Notes: generated by a model from the letters alone, not told the origin. 64,000 nt of DNA from Hemibagrus wyckioides (GCF_019097595.1 NC_080710.1:22879780-22943779), one strand, 5' to 3'; counted from the first letter of the stretch, positions 36,801 through 44,387 are shown. Made by a program: numbers and translations.

Positions 36801-39800
36801 AGCGCAGGGGCTTGAACCGTGATCTTCCAGTCATGAACCCAGAGCCTTAACCACTTGAGCTACCACTGCTCTGGCAGTTCTTTGCCTTAAGAAAGCTTTG
36901 TTTGCTTTCAGGGCATGTTTTTTGGTCATTATCCATCTGTACTGTGAGGCACTTTTTAGCATATACCTGAATCTGAACAGAAAGTTTAGTGCTATATACT
37001 TCACAACGCTACTTCTGTCAGCAGTCACATCATCAATAAACACAACTGACCCAGTTCTATTGGCAGCCATACATACCCATACCATAACACACTCTTCACC
37101 ATGTTTGACAGATGGTGTGGTACAGTTTGGGTAATGAGCCCTTCCTTTCCTTCTCCATACTCTACTCTTTCCATCATTCTGGTACAAGTTAATTTTGTTT
37201 TCATCTGCACAAAGAATCTTGTAATAGTACTGGGCAGGGTTTTTTTCTTTTCTTTTTGTTTCCCAGCAATGTCTCATCTGGCCTTTCTGTTCTTCAGTGT
37301 TACCGGTGGTTTACATCTTAAAATAAACTGTCTATGTTGACACTTCTGAGGGCTTGTGTTGAATGTAGACTTTGGCAGTGATATGCCCTCAAGAGTGGTG
37401 TTAACTTGGCTAGATGTTGTAAATGGGTTTTTCTTCACCAAGCAAAGAATCTAGGCATTTTGCTGTTGCTGAGCTCAACAGTGCATTCCTTCTCATTCAC
37501 ATTTTGATTGCTTCATTTCATGCTTATGGACCCAACTGTAACTTCTGAGTGTGAAATGGATAAAATGCATGGTTAAAATAAAGATTTTAGCCCAGTGTAT
37601 ATGATAATGGAATTTTGATTTCTTCACCCTTGCAATATAAATCTTTCTGAGTACATTCTATGGCTTGGTACTACATTTATATATTGCTAAACAATTGATT
37701 TTTTTTTTCTTAACCACAACACTTGTCTATAACTTTTGGCTCAGGCTTATATACATAATAATCTTTTTGTATCGATTTTTATAACCAGTATTCCCAAATT
37801 TTATGCTCTTATTTAAATTTGCAGTCTTGAGACAATGCTGGTTACAAATCTCTAATTCTTTTTCTAGCTCCAGTATGAGCAGCAGATCTCTGATTTGGAA
37901 CAGCGGTTAGCTGAGCAAGGTCCAGCTTGTCATAACTGCTCCTCTAAGAAGTCAGAGATCCAGTCCCACACAGAAGATGAGGTGGAACAACTAAAGGAAC
38001 TGCACCAGAGTGAAATAAACACTCTAAAGGCCGAAGTGGCAACTTTAAAAGAGCAGCTGCAACACGTTCATTCCTCAGCAGAGCCCGAAAAGCCATCTCG
38101 ACACCAGAAGCAAACCGAAGCAGCACACAGCACCCGGATAGAACGCCTGAACCAGGAGCTTGGCACCAAGAGCCGCACCATCCAGGAGCTGAAGCGTACC
38201 GTGGAGCGGCTGCAAAGAGAGAGGAAGAGCATGTTATTTAGCCCAAAATTACAAAGGTCCAGTGCTCTGTCCAAACAGACAGGCAAAGAGCACTCCCTTT
38301 TCCTGGCTGAGACTTTCCCATCTACACAGGATGAAAAAGATTATCAGCCTGGAGATTTCTCAGGCTCCCACATTTCCGAGGTGCAACAGGAGAATGAGAG
38401 GCTGAAGGTCAGACAGGAGCAGCTGGAGCAACAGTGGTTAGAAGAAAGAGCCTCACTTCAGGCTGCTGCCACACAAGCACATGCTGAACTCCAGAGGTAT
38501 CTAAAACTACTGGTCAAGAACTGGTCATATTGGTAGTGTGTTAGTAAAAATGTGCTGTTTTTAGGGCTCAGGAACGAAATTTGGAACAGTTGGCGTCGCT
38601 CAAAGCTGACCACCAAAGAGAAATAGAGCGTCTGGTGGCCTGCCACGCCCTGGAGCACTCCTCTTCCAAAGTAGCTGAACTCGCAAATCAAGTGAAATCA
38701 CAGGAGGTACGGCTTTACAATTTACAATTGCACATAAATGATGACAGATCTGCTCATGGTGATGAAATCAGTTTGTGCCAGTTCTAATTATTTGGAAATA
38801 ATAATAAACAATAATTAATCATAGTTTTACAGTAAGCCATTTTTATTTATATAGCAAATTCAGTTTAGTTCAATTACTGTTTAAAAATGGATTATTGTAT
38901 TAAAATAAAACCTTTTGTGATTTCAGGTCATGGTACTGCATTTGCGTGAGCAACTGAAGGAACTACAAAGAAATAAAGAGGCTCTCGCTTTGTCTAAGCT
39001 CCGAGAGGAAACATTACAGAACCAAGTAATCAAATTCTTTTAATCTCCCTCACTGAATCATTTTAGTAATGTTTCCACATGCAGAGTTACTTCTTTATTC
39101 TGTAATTTGTTTCCCCTCATTCTTTATGCATCAAGCTGAAGTACTTTCTAAGGGCTTTTATCTTAATTCCTCTCATTTTTAATGCTATGTATAAGCATTC
39201 GTTCACTTTCACACATATTTGCTCAGGTGTGTGCCTCTTATAATCTGGTCAATTTAGGTGTTTGGTATAGATGAGTTCAGTAATGGAGAATCAATGATCA
39301 GTTACTGTTTATCTCTTACTATAGCATATTGCAGCTTTTATCAAAAGGCCCAGGCTTATGTATAAAAGCTGAGATAAGAGTTAAACACATTTAACCTCAG
39401 GGTACCATTAATGCCCTGGTTCTGATGTGTTATTGTTTGTTAACTGGTAATTCACTAGGACTTGTATACAGCTTTCTGCACATAATACAGACTGATTAGA
39501 TTCGATTCGATTCGATTCAACTTTGTCATTGTGCAAAGTACATGTACAAAGCCAATGCAGTTAGCAACTAAGCAGAAGTGAATAATGGTATATTTACAAT
39601 AAATTATAAAAGATGTACAGCTATGGGGATAATATATACAGGGGGAGTAGAAGATTTATGTGCAGGGGTGCAGTAGTTATTATAAATAAATATATTTTTA
39701 TATATTTATGACCAATGTACAGTTATACATACATGTTAAATCTCTTTATTTATATTTAATTAAGGAGATTTAAGTTTTACTAGACTCAAATAGTTCGTGC

Positions 39801-39949
39801 ATGATTATCTGAAATTTAAAGTCTCTGTTTTCAAGTGATTAGCGAGTGATAAAATATGTCAACCGAAAATAACTGCAGTTATTAACCAGTGTTAATGTAA
39901 CACTAAATCAGTGCTGTCAATCATTTGATAATGAATGTAATCTGTGTGC

Positions 39950-40009
<60 letters not shown>

Positions 40010-40436
40010 CTGACAAAGCTTTTAGAAGAGCTGAAGCAGGCAAAAGAGGCCCACAGTCCAGAGCTGAGACACTTTGCTAGCTTGGAACACAAAATCCACA
40101 CCATGGAGCTCCGATACAATCAACGTGAGCAGGAACTACAGCAGGTATGTATGTTAAACCTAACTATACATTTATACAGACACAAAGCATTAATTACTTT
40201 CCTTCATGTTGCAGATGATCGCTCAGACACGTTTAGTCGTAGAGCAAGAACAGCAGGCAGAAGTATCGCGCTGGAAGAGACTGGCTCAGGGGAAGAGCAG
40301 CGAGCTGGAGGCCTTCAGACAGGAGCTGGACTCTATACTAGATGTGCTTCGAGAGCTGCAGAAGCAAGGTGTAGTGATTCCTGCCACGCAATACACTTCT
40401 GCTGCTGGCTGTATATTCCGGCATCTCAGATACTGA
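13003..40436 (+). CDS. cep162: cep162, centrosomal protein of 162 kDa; 27 coding exons, 1483 aa
   Basis: Coding exons are: 13003-13062, 13640-13799, 15849-16166, 17373-17516, 17610-17778, 17892-17971, 18450-18511, 18651-18681, 19329-19454, 19574-19756, 20555-20636, 20709-20958, 21092-21317, 22542-22684, 22799-22990, 24643-24780, 25107-25219, 25654-25759, 25838-25964, 26060-26223, 29895-29999, 30396-30641, 37868-38496, 38565-38706, 38927-39025, 40010-40144, 40215-40436. All junctions are GT-AG and phases chain to 4452 nt including the stop. Vertebrate CEP162 hallmarks seen are the N-terminus [82 protein letters not shown] and [12 protein letters not shown]. Residues 1-680 are mostly disordered and Ser/Glu-rich; 680-1460 are almost continuous coiled coil. 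Family knowledge: CEP162 sits at distal centriole ends, binds microtubules and helps assemble the ciliary transition zone with CEP290. Human CEP162 is about 1400 aa. Confidence 0.95.
13071..13122. repeat. (TG)n(AG)n microsatellite at the start of cep162 intron 2
   Basis: About 18 TG units then about 7-8 AG units, beginning eight bases after the exon 2 donor. Confidence 0.95.
13640..13799 (+). CDS. cep162: cep162 exon 3, residues 21-73
   Basis: Acceptor TCTTTACAG/TCAG, donor GGAAAAG/GTAGGT, phase 0 to 1. Encodes [13 protein letters not shown] and an acidic tract with [12 protein letters not shown], continuing the conserved SxSDDS motif after exon 2. Confidence 0.92.
13800..15848 (+). other. 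cep162 intron 3
   Basis: About 2 kb without a credible exon. A 41-bp-spaced partial tandem duplication (ATGACTGCTGCCAGTTAG at 14632 and 14673) is the only structure I noticed. Confidence 0.6.
15849..16166 (+). CDS. cep162: cep162 exon 4, residues 74-179
   Basis: Acceptor CCCATTAG/TC, donor GCGATG/GTAATA, phase 1 to 1. Low-complexity Ser/Pro/Lys-rich disordered segment ([19 protein letters not shown]) with acidic serine clusters. Continuity of frame with both neighbours is the main support. Confidence 0.85.
16167..17372 (+). other. cep162 intron 4
   Basis: About 1.2 kb of AT-rich intron. It ends with a long poly-T tract followed by a non-canonical-looking but first-available AG (ATGATAG). 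Confidence 0.6.
17373..17516 (+). CDS. cep162: cep162 exon 5, residues 180-227
   Basis: Phase 1 to 1; encodes [21 protein letters not shown]. The acceptor (GATAG/CT) is the first AG after the poly-T tract and keeps frame. The donor (AGAGG/GTTGGT) is weak. A different frame reads NDSSWEDLP at the start but hits stops at once, so it is rejected. Confidence 0.8.
17610..17778 (+). CDS. cep162: cep162 exon 6, residues 228-283
   Basis: Acceptor TTGGCACAG/AT, donor CTCAAAG/GTGCTA, phase 1 to 2. Encodes [19 protein letters not shown] and [14 protein letters not shown], a conserved patch of the N-terminal half. Confidence 0.88.
17892..17971 (+). CDS. cep162: cep162 exon 7, residues 284-310
   Basis: Acceptor TGTGTTTCAG/GG, donor CTCCAG/GTGAGG, phase 2 to 1. 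Acidic, encodes [20 protein letters not shown]. Confidence 0.88.
18037..18090. repeat. (CATA)n microsatellite, cep162 intron 7
   Basis: ACATACATACATAC repeat decaying into ATGCATGCAT. Confidence 0.85.
18450..18511 (+). CDS. cep162: cep162 exon 8, residues 311-331
   Basis: Acceptor CACACCAG/CA, donor GAAAAG/GTAAGG, phase 1 to 0. Encodes [20 protein letters not shown], the conserved YSDDFE motif. Confidence 0.92.
18651..18681 (+). CDS. cep162: cep162 exon 9 (31-nt micro-exon), residues 332-341
   Basis: Acceptor CTGTTGCAG/AAG, donor GCTAAAG/GTAATT, phase 0 to 1. Encodes [10 protein letters not shown]; the MLAKV junction into exon 10 is conserved in vertebrate CEP162. Confidence 0.88.
18770..18888. 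repeat. (ATCT)n microsatellite, cep162 intron 9
   Basis: About 29 ATCT units with one early interruption, starting about 90 bases after the exon 9 donor. Confidence 0.95.
19329..19454 (+). CDS. cep162: cep162 exon 10, residues 342-383
   Basis: Acceptor TTTGCTAG/TG, donor CCACAG/GTCTGT, phase 1 to 1. Encodes [20 protein letters not shown]. This is the first exon with a recognisable relic in the downstream duplication (near 44532). Confidence 0.88.
19574..19756 (+). CDS. cep162: cep162 exon 11, residues 384-444
   Basis: Acceptor TTCTGTAG/GA, donor ATCAG/GTCAGT, phase 1 to 1. Encodes [18 protein letters not shown], one of the best-conserved N-terminal motifs of CEP162. Confidence 0.93.
20555..20636 (+). 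CDS. cep162: cep162 exon 12, residues 445-471
   Basis: Acceptor TGTTGAAG/AT, donor CTTAAG/GTAAGC, phase 1 to 2. Encodes [17 protein letters not shown]. The following intron is only 72 nt. Confidence 0.9.
20709..20958 (+). CDS. cep162: cep162 exon 13, residues 472-555
   Basis: Acceptor CTGTTTTAG/T, donor TCTCAG/GTGAAG, phase 2 to 0. Contains [20 protein letters not shown], a conserved helical motif. Confidence 0.93.
21092..21317 (+). CDS. cep162: cep162 exon 14, residues 556-630
   Basis: Acceptor TTATGCAG/GTT, donor GTCAAAG/GTATTA, phase 0 to 1. Basic, Pro/Ser/Thr-rich ([19 protein letters not shown]), consistent with a disordered microtubule-binding linker; that role is inference. Confidence 0.9.
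21318..22541 (+). other. cep162 intron 14
   Basis: About 1.2 kb. An open frame at 21613-22023 is without recognisable homology and has no splice logic, so I treat it as chance. Confidence 0.6.
22542..22684 (+). CDS. cep162: cep162 exon 15, residues 631-678
   Basis: Acceptor TGTGTAG/GT, donor AGCAAA/GTGAGT, phase 1 to 0. Encodes [20 protein letters not shown] and [13 protein letters not shown] second in-frame donor (GAAG/GTAAGC, cut after 22561) would shorten the exon to 20 nt and remove 41 codons. The longer form is chosen because the whole stretch is open and codon-like. Confidence 0.75.
22799..22990 (+). CDS. cep162: cep162 exon 16, residues 679-742
   Basis: The acceptor is GTGTTAAAG/AGA, the first AG after the pyrimidine tract that keeps phase 0. 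The donor is AGCAAG/GTTAAT. Contains [20 protein letters not shown], the start of the long coiled coil. No relic of this exon remains in the downstream pseudogene. Confidence 0.9.
23076..23233. repeat. 53-bp tandem repeat, three copies, cep162 intron 16
   Basis: The unit containing ACATAAAAGAAATCAT and CAGTACATTGGCTTTCTTAA occurs at 23081, 23134 and 23187 with exact 53-bp spacing and a few substitutions. Confidence 0.95.
23234..24642 (+). other. cep162 intron 16, remainder
   Basis: AT-rich intron without exon candidates. A part near 23470-23570 is still recognisable in the duplicated copy near 47500-47580. Confidence 0.6.
24643..24780 (+). CDS. cep162: cep162 exon 17, residues 743-788
   Basis: Acceptor GACCTTCAG/TTG, donor CATATG/GTAAGC, phase 0 to 0. 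Encodes [20 protein letters not shown] and a [13 protein letters not shown] coiled-coil segment conserved in CEP162. Confidence 0.93.
25107..25219 (+). CDS. cep162: cep162 exon 18, residues 789-825
   Basis: Acceptor AACTTGCAG/GAG, donor CACTAA/GTAAGT, phase 0 to 2. Coiled coil ([20 protein letters not shown]). Confidence 0.92.
25654..25759 (+). CDS. cep162: cep162 exon 19, residues 826-861
   Basis: Acceptor ATCTTATAG/GG, donor GCACAG/GTAATT, phase 2 to 0. Ends [15 protein letters not shown] competing acceptor at about 25330 leads to an immediate TAG and is rejected. Confidence 0.9.
25838..25964 (+). CDS. cep162: cep162 exon 20, residues 862-903
   Basis: Acceptor ATGTACAG/AGA, donor CCACGG/GTACAG, phase 0 to 1. 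Contains [20 protein letters not shown], strongly conserved in CEP162. It has a frameshifted counterpart at 48231-48343. Confidence 0.95.
26060..26223 (+). CDS. cep162: cep162 exon 21, residues 904-958
   Basis: Acceptor GTTTTAG/GT, donor GAGCAG/GTCAGG, phase 1 to 0. Contains [20 protein letters not shown], the most conserved CEP162 block. Its duplicate at 48439-48594 carries the microinversion. Confidence 0.95.
26342..26574 (-). repeat. tRNA-Glu-derived SINE with 11-bp target duplication
   Basis: On the - strand the head (26569 down to about 26503) reads CCTGGTGGTCCAGCGG, then GCACTCTCATT at the anticodon-arm position, then B box GGTTCGTTTCC. This closely parallels tRNA-Glu (anticodon CTC). 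The body runs to a 3' end GAGCAGCCGAAAAAACAAC. Perfect direct repeats GCTGAGATCAC flank it (26331-26341 and 26575-26585). It lies antisense in cep162 intron 21. Headless relatives occur at 7537-7715 and about 48020-48165. Confidence 0.88.
27600..27965 (+). mobile_element. Decayed LINE reverse-transcriptase 3' fragment
   Basis: Broken frames encode [20 protein letters not shown], resembling the post-RT region of CR1/L2/Rex1-type LINEs (compare KRRLYFLRRLR motifs). Stops and indels make it non-functional. It lies in cep162 intron 21. Confidence 0.6.
27966..28320 (+). mobile_element. Decayed Tc1-like transposase 3' remnant
   Basis: The segment containing TTTGTGGGATATGCTGTACAAG, then CATGGTGGCCCCAG and ACTTAAAGGATCTGCT, aligns by eye with the transposase C-terminal remnant at 44140-44387 (TCTGTGGGATGTTTTGGACA). 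Many indels. Confidence 0.5.
28647..28689. repeat. Perfect 14-bp inverted repeat (hairpin)
   Basis: TTTTTAGGGGGGCT at 28647-28660 pairs with AGCCCCCCTAAAAA at 28676-28689 across a 15-nt loop, within cep162 intron 21. It is G/C-run rich in AT-rich surroundings and probably the end or core of a dispersed repeat. Confidence 0.8.
28690..29894 (+). other. cep162 intron 21, remainder
   Basis: No exon candidates. GGGGGCTTTAATGTTATG near 29012 resembles the loop side of the hairpin at 28655. The stretch 29150-29330 has a counterpart in the duplication at 49150-49330. Confidence 0.5.
29895..29999 (+). CDS. cep162: cep162 exon 22, residues 959-993
   Basis: Acceptor TTCTTAAAG/GTG, donor CGACAG/GTATAC, phase 0 to 0. 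Encodes [10 protein letters not shown] and [13 protein letters not shown], conserved in CEP162. Confidence 0.93.
30396..30641 (+). CDS. cep162: cep162 exon 23, residues 994-1075
   Basis: Acceptor TGTGTCAG/GTG, donor ATCAAG/GTGTGA, phase 0 to 0. Contains [20 protein letters not shown] and [20 protein letters not shown], both CEP162 signatures. Confidence 0.95.
30642..33590 (+). other. cep162 intron 23, proximal part
   Basis: About 2.9 kb of AT-rich intron. Parts at 31440-31630, 32100-32260 and 33150-33500 are recognisable in the duplicated copy (51840-52020, 54050-54170 and 55150-55580). Confidence 0.7.
33600..35970 (+). mobile_element. Decayed LINE (CR1/L2/Rex1-like) in cep162 intron 23
   Basis: Frames interrupted by stops and shifts read, in order: an endonuclease-domain end ([19 protein letters not shown], about 33810-33900), a linker, and reverse-transcriptase motifs ([19 protein letters not shown] and [18 protein letters not shown] at about 34690-34840; NKFAGDTT at about 35140; [14 protein letters not shown] at about 35260; [14 protein letters not shown] at about 35370). 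The 5' end is ragged and no intact ORF remains. Sense orientation to cep162. It has no counterpart in the duplicated copy, so it probably inserted after the duplication. Confidence 0.85.
36480..36875 (-). repeat. tRNA-derived SINE (second family) with internal LINE insertion
   Basis: On the - strand the head near 36870-36790 reads GTAGCTCAAGTGGTTAAGGC with a B-box-like GGTTCAAGCCCC. The tail (CAGTGAAATTC on +) matches the element at 42476-42692. A 139-bp block (36560-36698) interrupts it between 16-bp direct repeats. Confidence 0.65.
36560..36698 (+). mobile_element. Copied LINE fragment inserted in the SINE
   Basis: 36572-36695 is identical, apart from two substitutions, to 34496-34619 of the nearby LINE. 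The block is flanked by a perfect 16-bp direct repeat ATCCCATCCTCAGGGG (36544-36559 and 36699-36714). No A-tail is present. Confidence 0.85.
37868..38496 (+). CDS. cep162: cep162 exon 24, residues 1076-1284
   Basis: The largest exon. Acceptor TTTTTCTAG/CTC, donor CCAGAG/GTATCT, phase 0 to 2. Contains [37 protein letters not shown] and [18 protein letters not shown], all CEP162 coiled-coil signatures. The following intron is only 68 nt. The downstream duplication ends inside the homologue of this exon. Confidence 0.95.
38565..38706 (+). CDS. cep162: cep162 exon 25, residues 1285-1332
   Basis: Acceptor TGTTTTTAG/GG, donor CAGGAG/GTACGG, phase 2 to 0. Encodes [20 protein letters not shown] and [12 protein letters not shown], conserved. 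Confidence 0.95.
38927..39025 (+). CDS. cep162: cep162 exon 26, residues 1333-1365
   Basis: Acceptor TGATTTCAG/GTC, donor AACCAA/GTAATC, phase 0 to 0. Coiled coil ([17 protein letters not shown]). Confidence 0.92.
39494..39700. repeat. Dispersed teleost repeat in cep162 intron 26
   Basis: (GATTC)n at 39499-39519 leads into AACTTTGTCATTGTGCAAAG and related text that I know from many fish interspersed repeats. The family is not assigned. Confidence 0.45.
39951..40009 (+). repeat. (TG)28 microsatellite forming the exon 27 splice acceptor
   Basis: Uninterrupted TG from 39951 to 40006, then T and the acceptor AG at 40008-40009. It takes the place of a normal polypyrimidine tract before cep162 exon 27. 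Confidence 0.95.
40010..40144 (+). CDS. cep162: cep162 exon 27, residues 1366-1410
   Basis: Acceptor GTGTGTAG/CTG, donor CAGCAG/GTATGT, phase 0 to 0, 135 nt. Encodes [20 protein letters not shown] and [14 protein letters not shown], matching CEP162. Skipping this exon would keep the reading frame. Confidence 0.93.
40215..40436 (+). CDS. cep162: cep162 exon 28 (last coding), residues 1411-1483 and stop
   Basis: The acceptor is ATGTTGCAG/ATG and the stop is TGA 40434-40436. Encodes [20 protein letters not shown] then [17 protein letters not shown], the conserved CEP162 C-terminus, followed by a divergent tail ending FRHLRY. Confidence 0.95.
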   Translation: MIAQTRLVVEQEQQAEVSRWKRLAQGKSSELEAFRQELDSILDVLRELQKQGVVIPATQYTSAAGCIFRHLRY

Positions 40437-40544
40437 TATAGGGTTCTCTGTATAACTAAGCATACACTCAGGTATATCTGGAAGACTCTGTTAACAATGC
40501 GAATGCACTTGAATACTCTGGAGAGCACTATTCAAACTAATATA

Positions 40545-40550
40545 AATAAA
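40545..40550 (+). promoter_or_regulatory. cep162: cep162 polyadenylation signal
   Basis: A canonical AATAAA 109 nt after the stop codon gives a short 3'UTR. Confidence 0.6.
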
Positions 40551-40688
40551 ACATACAGATTGAATGAATTGTACTAGTCCTTGGTAGGGCTGATTAATTG
40601 GTGCCACAGCAATGTTTTGTATTTTCATAGAGATTGTTACACATTTCTTCATAAGTTGGAAAATATTACATTACAACATTACGGTTTG

Positions 40689-41017
40689 CACTACTGTTCA
40701 AAAGTTTGGGATCACTCAAAATTGTATTGTTTTCCAAGGAAACACACACAAAATTAGTCTGAATAGAAAATATAGCAAAAGAACAGGACATGCTGACATG
40801 TCAGAGTTAGAAATTATGATTTTGGTGGAAATGATGAATGTTTTCTTCAAACATTGTCTTCATCAAAAAAAAAAACACCTTTTGCAGCAATTACAGCTTG
40901 GGCATCCTAGCTGTCAATTTTTCAAGATAATCTGATGAGATTTCACTTCCTGGAGCATCTCCCACAAGATATCAACCTGAAATATGCAAGTGATCACAAA
41001 ATTTTTGAGCGGTAGTG
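40689..41017. mobile_element. Tc1-like MITE, about 329 bp
   Basis: Imperfect terminal inverted repeats (CACTACTGTTCAAAAGTTTG at the left, and GAGCGGTAGTG at the right, whose complement is CACTACCGCTC) frame non-coding DNA. TA follows the right end; the left TA has mutated to TG. Confidence 0.75.
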
Positions 41018-41068
41018 TAGTTACAACTGAAAGTAATCACAGTGAACTAACACGTTTCCGGTTTATAC

Positions 41069-41535
41069 TCTCACTGTCCGGTTTAATGGGAACACCTGAA
41101 CATCTCCACTTTTATCTACTCATGTGGCAGCAGCACAATGCTTAAAACCATCAGGTAAAAAGCTTCAGTTAATATTTACATCAAGCATAAGAATAGTGAT
41201 CTTTGTGAATGTAACATGGGTTGTTGGTAGGGGATAGGCTGGTATTTCAGAAATTGCTGATATCCTGGGATTTTCATACATAACCATCTGCCCAGAATGG
41301 TACAAAAAACATCTGTGCAAAACATCTGCAGACTAAAAAGACTTGTTTGAGCTCACAGGAACACCTTACTAACTCAAATAAGTATGATTTATAACCCTGG
41401 TGAGCAGAAAAGCATCTCAGTACACACAACACATGAAAACCTTGGCAACAGCAGACCACACAGGGCTCAGCCTAGAACAGAAATCAGAAGCTATCATGGG
41501 CACAGCCTTATCCAAACTAGAAGACTGGGAAAAGA
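41069..41535 (+). mobile_element. Decayed DNA transposon
   Basis: It starts CTGTCCGGTTTAATGGGAAC followed by ACCTGAACATCT and GTGGCAGCAGCACAATG, then CTGATATCCTGGGATTTTCA. This matches the 5' part of a very common fish Tc1-like element that I know from memory. No intact frame. Confidence 0.6.
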
Positions 41536-42475
41536 CCAGGTAATATTTTTCTCATTTTTAACTGTACAACAGTTATTTTAAAAGATGAACCTCTACAGAC
41601 CAGCCTTAGAAAACTCTTCTTTGTGTATGAACTAAAGCCAGTCCCACACTTTGCTTTGTGCAAGCTGAATTTCTTTTCAGCCTGATAGGGCAGGAGAGTT
41701 GCTGAACGGTATGAAATGAGACTTAACACTAAGATTTAAGTTTTTATGGCATATGATTTGAATAATGGACAAGTCTGCTACACAACAATTGTAAAGGTTT
41801 TAAATACTAGGAATGTATTCATGCAGTAACCCCTGTGCTTATATTTTACACATTTACCAAAATATTGGTATGTTTTAGTAAGCCTCAAAAAAAAAAGAAA
41901 AAACATGTACAATACTGAATGCTGACGTTTCTCATTGTTTAATTTATTATGAATTAACATTACTTATGTAAAAAAAAAAATGATTTTCACACTATTTAAA
42001 ATAACTTGAAATATATTTTCTATTTGTACTGATCAAAAGTCATTTGTATGTTTTTAGGTTGAATGAAAAGCAACAGGTTTGCTGAATGTATTAAAGCTAT
42101 TTTGTCACTGGTCGTCTTTCTGTGCTCATTGTGTCTGGGGACCAATCGATATCTCTGCATGCAATGGGTTGCATTTTCATCCTAATTTCACCTGGACTTG
42201 TTTTCTCGAGAAGTGCTCAATAAGAAATAAGATCACGTTGACTTCTGGCACATTACCAAGTACACAGCGTCCCATAAATCTCTGTGAGCCTGTCTTCACA
42301 AATTTCCTGTCTCTTGACTTGTACTCCTGTGACGAGTTTCACATCCACAGTGACTTTGACTAGGAGCTTACTTAATGAATGATTAAGTTATGAAATTAAA
42401 ATGATTCATCACTATGACTCTACAATCATGTAGTCACAGCTTAGCAGTGTCTCAAAGCCCAGAAGATTTGAGGGG

Positions 42476-42692
42476 AGGTTTAAGTAGCCTTTATTTGTCA
42501 CATGTACATTACTGCACAGTGAAATTCTTTCTTTGCACATCCCATCCTTGGAGGTTTGGGGTCAGAGTGCAAGGTCAGCCATGATACAGTGCCCCTGGAG
42601 TAACAGTGGCAGCTTGGCGGTGCTGGGGCTTCAACCCCAATCTTCCGGTCAATGACCCAGAGCCTTAACCACTGGCGCTACCACCACCACAA
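42476..42692 (-). repeat. tRNA-derived SINE (second family)
   Basis: On the - strand GGTAGCGCCAGTGGTTAAGG (A-box region), then GGGGTTGAAGCCCC (B-box region), then a tail ending in GTACATGTGACAAATAAA. Same family as 36480-36875. Confidence 0.7.
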
Positions 42693-43950
42693 ATATCCAC
42701 ATAGCTAAATTGTTTCATCTGAGATTTAGGTGTGCAAGTTGACTGAAAATTCATTCTGAAATTAATAGATTAGATTAATAGGTTTTTTTTCTGTATTTTT
42801 TTTTTTATTGTCCTATTTTGTGGGTTCACAATATACAACATGACTAAGCTGCTGTCAGTGAATTGTATTCCTCAGGTAGTAGGAGAGCAGAAGTACATTT
42901 CAGAGAACAATAACCAAAGGGAAAAAATCCATGTACCAGAACAAGATGTTTCTTTATATTTTAAGAGAACTATTTCTATACAGAACATTTCTGAGTCTAC
43001 AAAGTCGTATTCCTTCCACTTGACAGAACTTCAGCTAGAAAGGGACAGAAGTATTGCAGTGCAAGTTTTTGATGCTATAATAGCATTACATCACAGCAAA
43101 TACGGAGAGCAGCGGAATTTATACAGCAGTGATTTGCTTTTTTTTTTTCCATTCTTAAGTTTAAGCAAAAGAAAGAGATAAAAAGCATAACTATAGCTCA
43201 AACAGTTATTAGATGCAAGACCACAGGCTTTATGTAGATGGGGCAATTAAGCCTAAGAGCAGGACATTGAGCTCTGATGCTTTAGTGAAACCATTTCTAA
43301 AAATATCTATCACACAATTAGCTTTTACATGATCTCAGCCTGGTTACCACTGCTATTGTGAACTAGGGCAAATTCATTATGGAAGCTGCAAGTGTTTTTC
43401 ATTCTCTTATTTTTTTTTATTTTTTTTAACTGAAACTGTGTTACAATTGTGTGACATATCTAGCATTTTATGCTGATTCTTTTGCTATAAACTGAAGACA
43501 TTTGGGTTTGAGATCAAAAGATGAATGAGACAATAAATCAGAATAAATCCAGCTTTCATTTCCAGATATTTTATTCTAGATGTGTTAAACAGCTTGGAAC
43601 ATGGTATCTTTTGTTTTAGTCCAACCTTTTTTCAAAAATAATGGAGTGAGTTATTTATTTATTTACTTACTTACTTACTTACCCCCAGTGTGCCCTGTTA
43701 TACTGACTGTTTAAATGTTTAATATCTCTGAATGTCTTCTCTTGGTTTGAGCCATGGTTTTCCTCTGTGAAGATTAAAAGGATAAATCAGAACATCAGAG
43801 AGCTGTCTGTTTGAACAGTAAGCTATTTTGTTGAAGCTAAGAAATGTGGGAAAATCGATCAGAGCAGCAAGCTCTGATGCACTGTTTGTTCTGACATCTT
43901 TCTTTCATAGCCAGCATTAACTTTGTCAAAAAGCTTTTTTTTTTTGTGAT
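42693..43950. other. Intergenic, nothing recognised
   Basis: AT-rich DNA with a short (TTAC)n run near 43663-43682. An open frame at 42840-43181 has no recognisable homology. Confidence 0.4.
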
Positions 43951-44387
43951 CAGACCAGATGGGCAAGACTTCACTCCCCACAAGCTTCAGTGAGCCTTGG
44001 CCGCCCATGACTCTTTCACCAGTTCATCTGCTGTCCTTGCCTGGACCACTTTTGTTAGGTATTAGCCCAATGCATTCCTGAACAACCCACAAGACCTGCT
44101 GTTTTGGAGCTGTTCTGACCCAGTTGTCTAGCCATCACCATTCCTTTGGCCTCCATATTCCCCAGATCTCAAACCAGTCGAGCATCTGTGGGATGTTTTG
44201 GACAAACAAGTCCTATCCATGGAGGTTCCATCTCGCAACTTACAGGACTTGCTGCTAACATTTTGGTGCCAGATGCCGCAGCACACCTTCAGGGATCTAG
44301 TGGAGGTCAGGGCTGTTTTGGCAGCAAAAAAGGGGACAGACACAATATTAAGCAGGTGGTCATAATGTTGTGCCTGATCAATGTATG
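43951..44387. mobile_element. Decayed Tc1-like transposon remnant
   Basis: The + strand at 44140-44340 encodes a broken transposase C-terminus (PPYSP, VEHLWDVLDKQV, ILSRWS). The right end reads CATAATGTTGTGCCTGATCA, matching the terminal repeat of the element at 62514-63066. It abuts the left end of the cep162 duplication. Confidence 0.7.

Larger units (their letters stand above)
36270..37340 (-). mobile_element. Decayed Tc1-like transposon split by a SINE
   Basis: On the - strand 37290-36890 encodes [38 protein letters not shown] and [12 protein letters not shown], the catalytic core of a different (salmonid-type) Tc1 subfamily. 36470-36290 encodes [20 protein letters not shown], its C-terminus. 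The stretch between them is replaced by SINE-like DNA at 36480-36875. Frameshifts and loss of the last catalytic block make it inactive. Confidence 0.8.
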
